In this document: in pieces, positions 18,052-26,679 of the stretch | How the letters are laid out: every line of letters starts with the position of its first letter | Numbering within the stretch: the stretch's first letter is position 1 | Assembly (NCBI RefSeq): GCF_000333275.1 | Contig: NZ_BACU01000260.1 | Coordinates: 251 to 36,748, forward strand | Direction of reading: 5' to 3' | Source: Azospirillum sp. B4 | Lineage (GTDB): Bacteria; Pseudomonadota; Alphaproteobacteria; Azospirillales; Azospirillaceae | DNA length: 36,498 nucleotides | The notes under the pieces: generated by a model | Databases searched by the model: none | What the model was told of the DNA's origin: nothing | Seen by the model: the letters and a program-made list of their open reading frames with translations, nothing else | Made by a program: the position numbers and the translations under genes

Positions 18052-18336
18052 ATGCCCACCGCCCTGACCGTCCGTGGCCTGGATGAGGACCTGGTGCGCC
18101 GCCTGAAGCTGCGCGCCGCCCGCCATGGCCGTTCCATGGAGGCCGAGTGCCGCGACATCCTGCGCCAGGCCCTGGCCAACGAGCCGCAGGACTTCCGCGC
18201 GCTGGCCTCCTCCCTGCGTCAGTCCTTGGCCGATCGGCCCCACCGCTCCGCCGGTGAGGTCATGGCCACCGTTCGGGCCGAGACCTGGGCGGCCCTGCCT
18301 GGGACCGTCACCCCGGGCGATGGGGAGGGCGCATGA
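18052..18336 (+). CDS. FitA-like ribbon-helix-helix antitoxin
   Basis: A 94-residue protein with the FitA/VapB pattern: a ribbon strand TALTVRGLDEDLVRRLKLRA (3-22) followed by AARHGRSMEAECRDILRQAL, where the conserved RSxExExRxIL motif of FitA antitoxins is visible. The acidic, less ordered C-terminus would bind the toxin. GGAGG lies 6 nt upstream of the ATG. It overlaps the PIN-domain toxin gene by ATGA. The pair separates the PTS operon from ahcY, genes that are adjacent in many alphaproteobacteria. Confidence 0.9.
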   Translation: MPTALTVRGLDEDLVRRLKLRAARHGRSMEAECRDILRQALANEPQDFRALASSLRQSLADRPHRSAGEVMATVRAETWAALPGTVTPGDGEGA

Positions 18337-18773
18337 GCCTGCAATTCGTCATCGACGCCTCGGTCGCCCTGCAATGGGTGGTGCCGGAGGCGACCAGCCC
18401 GGTGGCCGACCGCCTGCTGGGCCACCGCCTGCTGGCGCCCGACGTGTTGATGGGTGACCTGGCCCAGGTCCTGGGCGCCAAGGTGGCGCTGGGCGACCTG
18501 ACCGCGGTGGAGGCCGCCACCGCCGCCATGGCGCTTCAGGGGGCGGAGGTGGAGCTGATGCCCTCACGTCCCCTGCTGGCCGACGCCGTGCGCCTGGCCG
18601 CCCAGCTGACCCACCCGGCGCAGGACTGCCTGTACTTGGCGTTGGCGCAGGGCCTGCAACTGGTCTACGTCACCGCCAACCCGGCCCTGGTGCGCGCCGT
18701 GCGCGGCCCGCTGGGCGGTCGTTTGGCGGGCCGGGTGGTGCTGGTGCAGGAGGTGGAGCGGTTCCTGCGCTGA
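18333..18773 (+). CDS. VapC-like PIN-domain toxin with altered active site
   Basis: A 146-residue PIN-domain protein, partner of the antitoxin overlapping it by ATGA. PIN toxins are Mg-dependent RNases with four acidic residues. Asp8 (FVIDASVAL) and Asp98 (PAQDCLYLALA) are present. The usual Glu of the second helix appears as Asp42 (LMGDLAQVL), and the usual Asp of the VTAD motif is Asn116 (VTANPALV). Cleavage may be weakened or lost. The protein is about 10 residues longer than typical VapC. Confidence 0.85.
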   Translation: MSLQFVIDASVALQWVVPEATSPVADRLLGHRLLAPDVLMGDLAQVLGAKVALGDLTAVEAATAAMALQGAEVELMPSRPLLADAVRLAAQLTHPAQDCLYLALAQGLQLVYVTANPALVRAVRGPLGGRLAGRVVLVQEVERFLR

Positions 18774-18813
18774 GCGGCGGCTCGCAAACGGATAGTTTGG
18801 AAACAAATGCACA

Positions 18814-18831
18814 CATAAAGATGTCTTTATG
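18814..18831. promoter_or_regulatory. 18-bp palindrome upstream of ahcY
   Basis: CATAAAGA-TG-TCTTTATG is a perfect 8-2-8 inverted repeat about 105 bp before ahcY, in the only AT-rich part of the gap. It resembles palindromes proposed for ArsR-family, SAH-responsive regulators (SahR type) in front of methionine-cycle genes; that likeness is from memory. A second palindrome, GCGGACCGGTCCGC (18839-18852), follows directly. Confidence 0.55.
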
Positions 18832-18936
18832 CTTGCTGGCGGACCGGTCCGCTGGTACACCCTGGCGCATCTCCCGCCCAGGGCCGTCCAGGCCTGCCTT
18901 CGCGCGCCGGCGGGGCACCAAAGGAGCATCGCCCCC

Positions 18937-20232
18937 ATGACCGCCTTCACCGATTACAAAGTCCAGGACATCGGCCTCGCCGGCTGGGGTCGCAAGGAAA
19001 TCACCATCGCCGAGACCGAGATGCCGGGCCTGATGGCCCTGCGCACGGAATACGCCGGCAAGAAGCCGCTGGAAGGCGCCCGCATCGTCGGCTGCCTGCA
19101 CATGACCATCCAGACCGCCGTGCTGATCGAAACGCTGGTGGACCTGGGCGCCACCGTGCGCTGGTCCTCCTGCAACATCTTCTCGACGCAAGATCACGCC
19201 GCCGCCGCCATCGCCGCCGCCAACATCCCGGTCTTCGCCTGGAAGGGCGAGACGGAGGAGGAGTTCTGGTGGTGCATCGAGCAGACGCTGCGTGGCCCTG
19301 ATGGCTGGACCCCCAACATGATCCTGGACGACGGCGGCGACGTCACCCAGATCCTGCATGACAAGTACCCCGAGATGCTGGCCGACATCCGCGGCCTGTC
19401 GGAAGAGACCACCACGGGCGTGCACCGCCTGTATGAGATGATGAAGAAGGGCACGCTGAAGGTCCCGGCCATCAACGTGAACGACAGCGTCACCAAGTCG
19501 AAGTTCGACAACCTGTACGGCTGCCGCGAGAGCCTGGTGGATGGCATCAAGCGCGCCACCGACGTGATGATGGCCGGCAAGGTGGCCGTGGTCTGCGGCT
19601 ACGGCGATGTGGGCAAGGGCTCCGCCGCCTCGCTGCGCAGCCAGGGCGCCCGCGTCATGGTGACCGAGATCGACCCCATCAACGCCCTGCAGGCCGCCAT
19701 GGAAGGCTATCAGGTCGTCACGATGGACCAGGCCGCCCCGCTGGGCGACATCTTCGTCACCGCCACCGGCAACGTCGATGTCATCACGCTGGACCACATG
19801 CGGGAGATGAAGGACCGCGCCATCGTCTGCAACATCGGTCACTTCGACAGCGAAATCCAGATCGCCGCCCTGCAGAACTACGTCTGGGAAGAAGTGAAGC
19901 CGCAGGTGGACGAGGTGGTGTTCCCCGACGGCAAGCGCCTGATCGTGCTGGCCAAGGGCCGCCTCGTGAACCTGGGCTGCGCCACCGGCCACCCCAGCTT
20001 CGTCATGTCCGCCAGCTTCACCAACCAGGTGCTGGCCCAGATCGAGCTGTGGAACAACCACGAGAAGTACGAGAACAAGGTCTACGTGCTGCCCAAGCAC
20101 CTGGACGAGAAGGTCGCCCGCCTGCACCTGGCCAAGATCGGCGCCACGCTGACCACGCTGACCCAGGCCCAGGCCGACTATATCGCCGTCAGCCCGCAGG
20201 GCCCGTTCAAGCCAGACCATTACCGGTATTAA
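18937..20232 (+). CDS. ahcY: Adenosylhomocysteinase
   Basis: A 431-residue NAD-dependent enzyme that splits S-adenosylhomocysteine into adenosine and homocysteine, keeping SAM-dependent methylation going. Seen in the sequence: the substrate region [16 protein letters not shown], the NAD-binding Rossmann loop [10 protein letters not shown] (about 220-230), the NIGHFD segment, and the C-terminal PDHYRY that reaches into the neighbouring subunit. The start [11 protein letters not shown] at 18937 has AAAGGAG 12 nt upstream; a longer frame from 18829 is not supported. It has its own strong terminator and is followed by divL, a common alphaproteobacterial pairing. Confidence 0.97.
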   Translation: MTAFTDYKVQDIGLAGWGRKEITIAETEMPGLMALRTEYAGKKPLEGARIVGCLHMTIQTAVLIETLVDLGATVRWSSCNIFSTQDHAAAAIAAANIPVFAWKGETEEEFWWCIEQTLRGPDGWTPNMILDDGGDVTQILHDKYPEMLADIRGLSEETTTGVHRLYEMMKKGTLKVPAINVNDSVTKSKFDNLYGCRESLVDGIKRATDVMMAGKVAVVCGYGDVGKGSAASLRSQGARVMVTEIDPINALQAAMEGYQVVTMDQAAPLGDIFVTATGNVDVITLDHMREMKDRAIVCNIGHFDSEIQIAALQNYVWEEVKPQVDEVVFPDGKRLIVLAKGRLVNLGCATGHPSFVMSASFTNQVLAQIELWNNHEKYENKVYVLPKHLDEKVARLHLAKIGATLTTLTQAQADYIAVSPQGPFKPDHYRY

Positions 20233-20284
20233 GCCAAGTCTCGGCCCCTCCAGCGCCGGGCTGGCGCATGGGGAGAGGTGTTGG

Positions 20285-20318
20285 GAAGGCCGGGCCATCG
20301 CGCCCGGCCTTCTCTTTT
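20285..20318 (+). terminator. Intrinsic terminator of ahcY
   Basis: AAGGCCGGGC (20286-20295) pairs perfectly with GCCCGGCCTT (20302-20311) around a 6-nt loop and is followed by CTCTTTT. This is a textbook rho-independent terminator 53 bp after the ahcY stop. Confidence 0.9.
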
Positions 20319-20431
20319 ACGCGGGAACACCACGCTTGGTGCCTTGATTCGGCCAGGCAAGGGTTTGCCGCGAAAACGTAGCCTTCCGTTGGCTTGGCAC
20401 CCACCCCGTCATTAACTAAGATCCGGGTGTC

Positions 20432-22897
20432 ATGCCCAAGAACCCCGCCTTCCTGCCCATCGCGCTGACCGTCGCCGCCCTGGCAGCACCCGGGATCCCC
20501 TGCCTGCGGCTGGCTTTTCCGCAGGCGCCCCTGCCGTTGCTGCTGGCGGGATCGGCTGTCAGCCTGGTGGCGACGGGGGTTTGCCTTGCCCGTCTGACCC
20601 GCCAGCGCGCCCGGGTGGAGGTGCCGGCGGTGCGGGCGGACGCCCTGCTGGCTGGCTGCCCCGACGAATGGCTGGCCTGGCGGAATGGGCGCGTGGTGGC
20701 GGCCTCCACCGGCGTTGGCGGCTGGCTGGGCCTGCCGCCCCCTCAGCCTGGCAGCCGGGCGGAGGACATCGCCCAGGCCTTCGCCCCTTCCGACGCCGAC
20801 GACCTGCGCCAGGCCCTGCGGGAGCTGGAGGACGCGGCGACGCCCTTCACCCGTCAGCTGTACTGTCCGCAAGGGCTGCGCACGCTGATGCTGGTCGGCC
20901 GGCCGATGGTGCCGCCGGTCACGCCGCATGATGGCGGCGATCCGCCGGCCCCCTTCAGCGTCCTGTGGCTCCGGGATGTCACCGGGGCCGCCGCCGCCAC
21001 CCAGGCCATCGCCGACCGCTGCCAGGCGGCGGAGGAAGGGCTGGGCCGCTACCGCGCGGCGCTGGATCTCCTGCCTTTCCCCACCTGGATGCGCCGGGCC
21101 GATGGGGCGCTGTTGTGGTGCAACCAAGCCTACGGCACGGCCGTGGGGCAGGCACCGGAGGAGGCGGCAAGCCAGGGGGTGGAGCTGGTCACCGGCCCCG
21201 GCGCCGGCCGGTCGCTGGCCGCCCGCGCCCTGTCGGCCAAGTCGCCGGCATCGGAAAGCCGCCATGTCGTCGTCGCCGGCGCGCGCCAGCTGCTGCGCCT
21301 GACGGAAACCCCCCTGGGCGTCCCGGGCGACGCCGCCCTGCTGGGCCACGCCCTGGACATGACGCGTGAGCAGGAACTGTCGTCGGAGCTGGAGCGCCAC
21401 ATCGCCGCCCATGCCGACGTGCTGGAGCACCTGGGCTCCGCCATCGCCATCTACGGCGCCGACACCAAGCTGAAGTTCCACAACCGTTCCTACGCCCGCC
21501 TGTGGGGGCTGGACGAGGCCTGGCTGGAGACCGAGCCCACCTATGGCGAGGTGCTGGAGGACCTGCGCAGCCGGCGGCGCCTGCAGGAAGAGGTGGACTT
21601 CCCCCGGTGGAAGCGCACCCTGCTGGCCCTGTTCACCAACCTGACGGAACCGCGCGAGGACATGACCCATCTGCCGGATGGCACAACCCTGCGCAACATC
21701 ACCGTGCCCCACCCCTTCGGCGGCCTGATGTTCGTGCTGGAGGACGTGACCAACGCCCTGGCGCTGGAATCCTCCTACAACACTTTGATGGCCGTGCAGC
21801 AGGAGACGCTGGACAACCTGGCGGAAGGTGTCGCCGTGTTCGGCGGCGACGGCCGCTTGAAGCTGTGGAACCCGTCCTTCGCCCGCATCTGGCGCCTGAT
21901 GCCGTCGGACCTGAACGGCGAGCCGCACATCACCCAGGTGATCGACAGGCTGCAGCCCCTGCTGGACCACGACGGCGACTGGCCGGCCCGCCGCCGCACC
22001 ATGATCGCCGACCTGCTGGAACGGTCCAGTTACGCCGGCCGGCTGGAACGGACCGACCGCAGCATCGTCGACGTGTCCAACGTGCCGCTGCCCGATGGCG
22101 CCGTGCTGATCAGCGTGCTGGACATCACCGACAGCGTGCGGGTGGAGGAGGCGTTGCGCGCCAGCAACGAGGCGTTGGCCACCGCCGACCGGCTGAAGTC
22201 GGAATTCATCGCCAACGTCTCCTATCAGCTGCGCACACCGCTGAACGCCATCATGGGCTTCGCCGAAATCCTGAATAACCAGTATTTCGGGGCGCTGAAC
22301 GAACGCCAGGCCGACTACACCAAGGGCGTACTGGAGGCCAGCCGGCGCCTGCTGGCGCTGATCAACGACATCCTGGATCTGGCGACCATCGAGGCCGGGT
22401 TCATGACCCTGGACCGTTCCCCCGTCGACGTCGCCCAGCTGCTGGACGCCGTGTCAGGGTTGACGCTGGATTGGGCCCGCAAGCAGGACGTGACCCTGCT
22501 GGTCAACGTGCCGCCCGACATCGGCACCTTGGACGCCGACGAACGCCGCCTGAAGCAGGCGCTGTACAACCTGGTCAGCAACGCCGTGAAGTTCACCCCG
22601 CCCAACGGCCAGGTGACGCTGTCGGCCAAGCGCCAGATGGGTGAGCACGGACCGGAGATGGTGCTGTCGGTCAGCGATACCGGCATCGGCATCCCCGCCG
22701 CCGATCGCCAGCGCGTGTTCAACAAGTTCGAACGGGGCGATGTGCAGAACCACCCCGCCGGCGCCGGCCTGGGGCTGTCCCTGGTGAAAAGCTTCGTGGA
22801 GCTGCACGGCGGCCATGTGGAGATCGACGATAGCGACCAGGGCACGCTGATCCAGTGCCACCTGCCGCTGCGGCAGCCGGCGATGATGGCGGTTTAG
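20432..22897 (+). CDS. divL: DivL-like PAS-containing tyrosine pseudo-histidine kinase
   Basis: An 821-residue membrane-anchored sensor. Two N-terminal hydrophobic helices (about 6-24 and 31-52) are followed by several PAS-like segments (around 215-300, 325-440, 450-560) and a kinase module. In the dimerisation helix the phospho-accepting His is Tyr598 (IANVSYQLRTPLN), the hallmark of Caulobacter DivL. The ATP-binding part is otherwise well formed: N-box NLVSNAVKF (713-721), DTGIGIP (about 750), and GAGLGLSLVK. In Caulobacter DivL binds the response regulator DivK and controls CckA, the kinase that activates CtrA. It follows ahcY, as in related genomes. A role in polarity or cell-cycle control is inferred from family. 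Confidence 0.9.
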   Translation: MPKNPAFLPIALTVAALAAPGIPCLRLAFPQAPLPLLLAGSAVSLVATGVCLARLTRQRARVEVPAVRADALLAGCPDEWLAWRNGRVVAASTGVGGWLGLPPPQPGSRAEDIAQAFAPSDADDLRQALRELEDAATPFTRQLYCPQGLRTLMLVGRPMVPPVTPHDGGDPPAPFSVLWLRDVTGAAAATQAIADRCQAAEEGLGRYRAALDLLPFPTWMRRADGALLWCNQAYGTAVGQAPEEAASQGVELVTGPGAGRSLAARALSAKSPASESRHVVVAGARQLLRLTETPLGVPGDAALLGHALDMTREQELSSELERHIAAHADVLEHLGSAIAIYGADTKLKFHNRSYARLWGLDEAWLETEPTYGEVLEDLRSRRRLQEEVDFPRWKRTLLALFTNLTEPREDMTHLPDGTTLRNITVPHPFGGLMFVLEDVTNALALESSYNTLMAVQQETLDNLAEGVAVFGGDGRLKLWNPSFARIWRLMPSDLNGEPHITQVIDRLQPLLDHDGDWPARRRTMIADLLERSSYAGRLERTDRSIVDVSNVPLPDGAVLISVLDITDSVRVEEALRASNEALATADRLKSEFIANVSYQLRTPLNAIMGFAEILNNQYFGALNERQADYTKGVLEASRRLLALINDILDLATIEAGFMTLDRSPVDVAQLLDAVSGLTLDWARKQDVTLLVNVPPDIGTLDADERRLKQALYNLVSNAVKFTPPNGQVTLSAKRQMGEHGPEMVLSVSDTGIGIPAADRQRVFNKFERGDVQNHPAGAGLGLSLVKSFVELHGGHVEIDDSDQGTLIQCHLPLRQPAMMAV

Positions 22898-22906
22898 GTT
22901 AGTCCG

Positions 22907-23001
22907 CCCTCAGACGGCGGGCATCCACGTCCGGGGCCTTGCCTCATCCTCGACTCAGGGGCTTCAGCCCCTGAATCTCCGGCGGCCCCCGTCGGGGCCT
23001 T
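22907..23001 (-). repeat. Multi-hairpin intergenic element, copy 5
   Basis: Read on the minus strand: stem GGCCCC/GGGGCC with loop GACG, linker GCCGGA, and an extended second hairpin in which TCAGGGGCT pairs with AGCCCCTGA (22954-22974). These are followed by GTCGAGGATGAGGC and a third hairpin with loop GGAC that is imperfectly paired. It lies just behind divL in the convergent divL-grpE gap. Confidence 0.75.
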
Positions 23002-23057
23002 GTCGCTTCGCTCCATCGCGCCATTTGGCCATCGCGCGATTTAGGAAGGGTGCGTAA

Positions 23058-23083
23058 AGCCCAGTTCCGCCTGGAACTGGGCT
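23058..23083. repeat. 11-bp perfect hairpin in the divL-grpE gap
   Basis: AGCCCAGTTCC (23058-23068) pairs with GGAACTGGGCT (23073-23083) around a 4-nt GCCT loop. It is part of a chain of palindromes between repeat copies 5 and 6. Confidence 0.6.
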
Positions 23084-23084
23084 A

Positions 23085-23185
23085 GAGCGGGATGCGATCA
23101 CGCGTGATCGCATCCCGCTCATAACCTGTTCATGAAAGAGCGGATTTACACGATCAGGTGATTCCACCTGATCGCGTTCCGCTCT
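23085..23185. repeat. Pair of long palindromes of the AGAGCGG...CCGCTCT type
   Basis: The first is a perfect 36-bp palindrome (23085-23120) with half GAGCGGGATGCGATCACG. The second (23137-23185) has outer arms AGAGCGGA/TCCGCTCT and inner arms CGATCAGGTG/CACCTGATCG. Both share the GAGCGG end and the GATCA core, so they are two members of one dispersed palindromic (REP-like) family. Similar AGAGCATGATGCGATC-type elements are common in alphaproteobacterial genomes. Confidence 0.8.
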
Positions 23186-23275
23186 AGGACGCGACCGCGT
23201 CCGCCGGAGCGAGCACCGTAGGGCGGAGCGAGGATAGCCAAGGCCACGGATGTGGCCGCCGGCGCTTGAGGAAAA
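23185..23275 (+). repeat. Multi-hairpin intergenic element, copy 6
   Basis: It begins TAGG immediately at the end of the second palindrome. The first stem GGACGC/GCGTCC with loop GACC and the third stem GGCCAC/GTGGCC with loop GGAT are perfect, again with paired changes relative to copy 1. The second hairpin is reduced and not clearly paired. It ends GCCGGCGCTTGAGGAAA. Confidence 0.8.
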
Positions 23276-23291
23276 CCAGCGAACCAGCGCG

Positions 23292-23858
23292 TCACGCGCT
23301 GGTGTCGACCTTGCCGGCGTTGGGGCCGGCCTTGGCGACGCAGACCATGGCCTCGCGCAGCAGGCGGCCCTGGATGGTGTAGCCGGGCTGCAGGATGGTG
23401 ACGACGGTGCCGGCGGGCTTGTCCGTGCCGTCGACCTCGGCCACCACCTGGTGGAAGTTGGGGTCGAAGGGCTGGCCCATGGGCTCCAGCTTCACGATGC
23501 CGGCGCGGTCGAAGGCGGCGGTCAGCTGGCGTTCGGTCGCCTCCACGCCGGTCAGCAGGGTGTTGACCTGCTCGTTCCCGGCGCGGGTTTCGGCCGGGAC
23601 GGCGTCGATGGCGCGGCGCAAATTGTCGGCCACGGCCAGCAGTTCCTTGGCGAAGCCGGACACGGCGTATTTGGCGGTGTCCTCACGCTCCTTCTGGGCG
23701 CGGCGGCGGGTGTTCTCCGCCTCGGCCATGCTGCGCAGCAGCTGGTCCTTCAGGGACGCGACCTCGGCCGCCAGCGTGGCGACGGCGTCCGACGATGCCG
23801 GCGCGTCCGGGGCGGCGTCGGTTTCGGGGGCGGTGGTCGTCTCGGTGTGATCGGTCAT
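23292..23858 (-). CDS. grpE: Nucleotide exchange factor GrpE
   Basis: A 188-residue co-chaperone that drives ADP release from DnaK. It has an acidic, Ala/Thr-rich N-terminal tail (about 1-25), a long coiled coil (ATLAAEVASLKDQLLRSMAE and following, with ENTRRRAQKE), and the C-terminal beta domain with the family signature GQPFDPNFHQVV through PGYTIQGRLLREAMV. The ATG at 23858 (MTDHTETT) fits the family. It lies downstream of hrcA on the same strand, a normal arrangement in alphaproteobacteria; dnaK and dnaJ are not in the window. Confidence 0.96.
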   Translation of the reverse strand: MTDHTETTTAPETDAAPDAPASSDAVATLAAEVASLKDQLLRSMAEAENTRRRAQKEREDTAKYAVSGFAKELLAVADNLRRAIDAVPAETRAGNEQVNTLLTGVEATERQLTAAFDRAGIVKLEPMGQPFDPNFHQVVAEVDGTDKPAGTVVTILQPGYTIQGRLLREAMVCVAKAGPNAGKVDTSA

Positions 23859-24044
23859 CTTGGGGGCAGTCTCTAAGGGTGTGCGAAAGGGGCGGCTCAC
23901 CACCGCCGGGACGGGTGGAAGATAGGCATCCCGCAGCCATCGCGCCAGAGGCGATGCGCGGTCCGGCGCGGCAAAAATGGGGCGGTGGCATCAGATTTGA
24001 TGTGTGTCGCCAGGCCGTGACGGCCGGACCCGGGGCGTCCGACC

Positions 24045-25108
24045 CTACCCGATCATGCGGCTGATGACCTTGGCGGTGTAGTCCACCATGGGAATGATGC
24101 GGGCGTAGTTGATGCGGGTGGGGCCGATGACGCCGATGGCGCCCACGATCTGGTCCTTGCCGTTGGTGTAGGGCGAGACGATCAGGGAACAGCCGGCGTG
24201 GCTGAACAGATTGTTCTCCGCCCCGATGAAGATCTGCACGCCCTCCGCCTGGCCCGTGGCCTCCAGCAGGCGCATCATGGCGTCGCGGGTCTCCAGCGCC
24301 TCGAACAGGCTGCGGATGCGCTCCAGGTCCGACAGGGCGCTGACGTCGTCCAGCAGCTTGGCCTGGCCGCGCACGATCAGCACGCCGTTGTTGCGGCTGC
24401 CGGCCCAGGTGGCCATGCCCGTGTCCACCACCCGGCGGGTCAGCTCGTCCAGCTGGGTGCGCTGTTCCTCCGCCTCCGTCTGCAGGCGGGCGCGCGCCTC
24501 GGCCAGGGTGCGGCCCACCACGCGGGTGTTCAGGTAATTGCTGGCCATCTGCAGGACGGAGGAGGGGATGCCCATCGGCACCTCCACCACCCGGTTCTCC
24601 ACCAGGCCGTCCTCCGTCACCAGCACCACCAGGGCGCGGCCGGGCTGCAGGTTCACGAATTCGATATGCTCAGCGGGCGGTCGGTCTTGGGCGCCATCAC
24701 CAGCCCGGCGCAGGACGACAGGCCCGACAGCATGGTCGTCGCCTCCTCCAGTGCCTCAGGCAGGGTGCGGCCGCTGGCAGCGCACTGGGCGTCGATGCTG
24801 ACCCGGTCATCCTCCGACAGGGCGCCCACCTCCAGCAAGCCGTTGACGAACAGGTGCAGGCCTACCTCCGTGGGCACGCGGCCGGCGGAGGTGTGCGGCG
24901 CCTTCAGCAGGCCCAGTTCCTCCAGGTCCGCCATGACGTTGCGGATGGTGGCCGGCGACAGCGCGATGCCCAGGCGGCGCGACAGCGTGCGGCTGCCCAC
25001 CGGTTCCCCGGTTTCGACATAGGCTTCCACGATCTGCCGGAAGATGTCGCGGGACCGCTGGTTCAGCTCGGTGATCATGCCGGGGTGCTGCTGGGGATCA
25101 TGAGACAT
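24045..25108 (-). pseudogene. hrcA: Heat-inducible repressor HrcA, split by a one-base frameshift
   Basis: HrcA is normally about 340-350 residues and represses groESL by binding CIRCE. Here the N-terminal piece (24653-25108) holds the winged helix (VETGEPVGSRTLSRRLGIALS, then TIRNVMADLEELGLL) and runs to CAGLVMAPKTDRPLS before leaving frame. The C-terminal piece (24045-24656) carries the rest, from NLQPGRALVVLVTEDGLVENR to IIPMVDYTAKVIS. Restoring one C near 24668 gives PLSHIEFVNLQPGRAL, the expected family sequence, so a single-base deletion explains both pieces. As read, the TGA of the first piece overlaps a GTG at 24656. It could be a sequencing error, a recent mutation, or recovered by re-initiation. 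The start is ATG 25108. Confidence 0.88.
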
Positions 25109-25140
25109 CAAATCTAATGGCGGGCGGCCCGCTTATCAAT

Positions 25141-25188
25141 CACTGGCGCGGCCACTGGCGCGGCCACTGGTGCGGCCACCGGCGCGGC
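25141..25188. repeat. Four tandem 12-bp repeats between hrcA and rph
   Basis: CACTGGCGCGGC occurs twice exactly, followed by CACTGGTGCGGC and CACCGGCGCGGC, contiguous from 25141 to 25188. The unit is a multiple of three and would encode an Ala-Pro-Val-Ala repeat on the minus strand, but no gene is supported there. Confidence 0.75.
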
Positions 25189-25323
25189 GTCCGGGTGGGA
25201 CATCCGGGCCACACCCGGCGGCCGCCCCGTCCCGCGCGGCCACATCCAGGGTGGACAGGGCGGGGGTTCCGTCGCTAGGTAAGGCCTCGAAAACACCCAT
25301 GACAGCTACGGGACCGCCCCGCC

Positions 25324-26043
<720 letters not shown>

Positions 26044-26073
26044 TCGGTCCTCTCTGACCTGAGGTTCCATTCC

Positions 26074-26679
26074 ATGTCCCAATCCCCCCGCCGTTTTTCC
26101 GGCGACACCCTGATCATCGCCACCCACAACAAGGGCAAGGTGAAGGAGATCGCCGCGCTGCTGGGCGACCATGTCGCCAACTTCCCCACGGCGGGGGAGC
26201 TGGGCCTGCCGGAGCCGGAGGAGACGGGCCTGACCTTCCGGGAGAACGCGGAGCTGAAGGCCCTGGCGGCGGCCAAGGCGGCGGGCAAGCCGGCGCTGGC
26301 GGACGACAGCGGCATGGCGGTGGCGGCCCTTGATGGCGCCCCCGGCATCTACTCCGCCCGCTGGGCCGGGCCGGAGAAGGACTTCGCCGCCGCGATGGCC
26401 CGGGTGGAGCGCGAGCTGCCGCCCGGCGCCCCGCGCGACGCCAGCTTCATCTGCGCCCTAACCATAGCCTGGCCGGACGGCCATGTGGAGACGGTGCAGG
26501 GCGAGGTGCGCGGCCAACTGGTCAACCCGCCGCGCGGCGATCGCGGCTTCGGCTACGACCCCATGTTCGTCCAAGACGGCCACACCGTGACCTATGGCGA
26601 GATGGAACCGCATGAGAAGCACGCCATCAGCCACCGCGCCGACGCCTTCCGCCAGCTGGTGGAGCGATGCTTCCGCTGA
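26074..26679 (+). CDS. rdgB: RdgB/HAM1 family non-canonical purine NTP pyrophosphatase
   Basis: A 201-residue house-cleaning enzyme that hydrolyses dITP and XTP to monophosphates. Family motifs are intact: [12 protein letters not shown] (the T/SxNxxK loop), LADDSGMAV (catalytic Asp pair), and GFGYDPMF near the C-terminus with the closing [15 protein letters not shown] lies 9 nt upstream. It is 30 bp behind rph and overlaps hemW by 13 bp, so it is the middle gene of the operon. Confidence 0.96.
   Translation: MSQSPRRFSGDTLIIATHNKGKVKEIAALLGDHVANFPTAGELGLPEPEETGLTFRENAELKALAAAKAAGKPALADDSGMAVAALDGAPGIYSARWAGPEKDFAAAMARVERELPPGAPRDASFICALTIAWPDGHVETVQGEVRGQLVNPPRGDRGFGYDPMFVQDGHTVTYGEMEPHEKHAISHRADAFRQLVERCFR

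Noticed and set aside
18774..18936. SAH riboswitch upstream of ahcY
   Set aside because: The conserved core of the SAH riboswitch is not found; only two DNA palindromes are visible.
24045..25108. Two separate genes instead of a broken hrcA
   Set aside because: The two products join exactly into one HrcA when one base is restored, and neither half is known as an independent protein.
25112..25323. CIRCE element upstream of hrcA
   Set aside because: No TTAGCACTC-N9-GAGTGCTAA match; only tandem 12-bp repeats are present.
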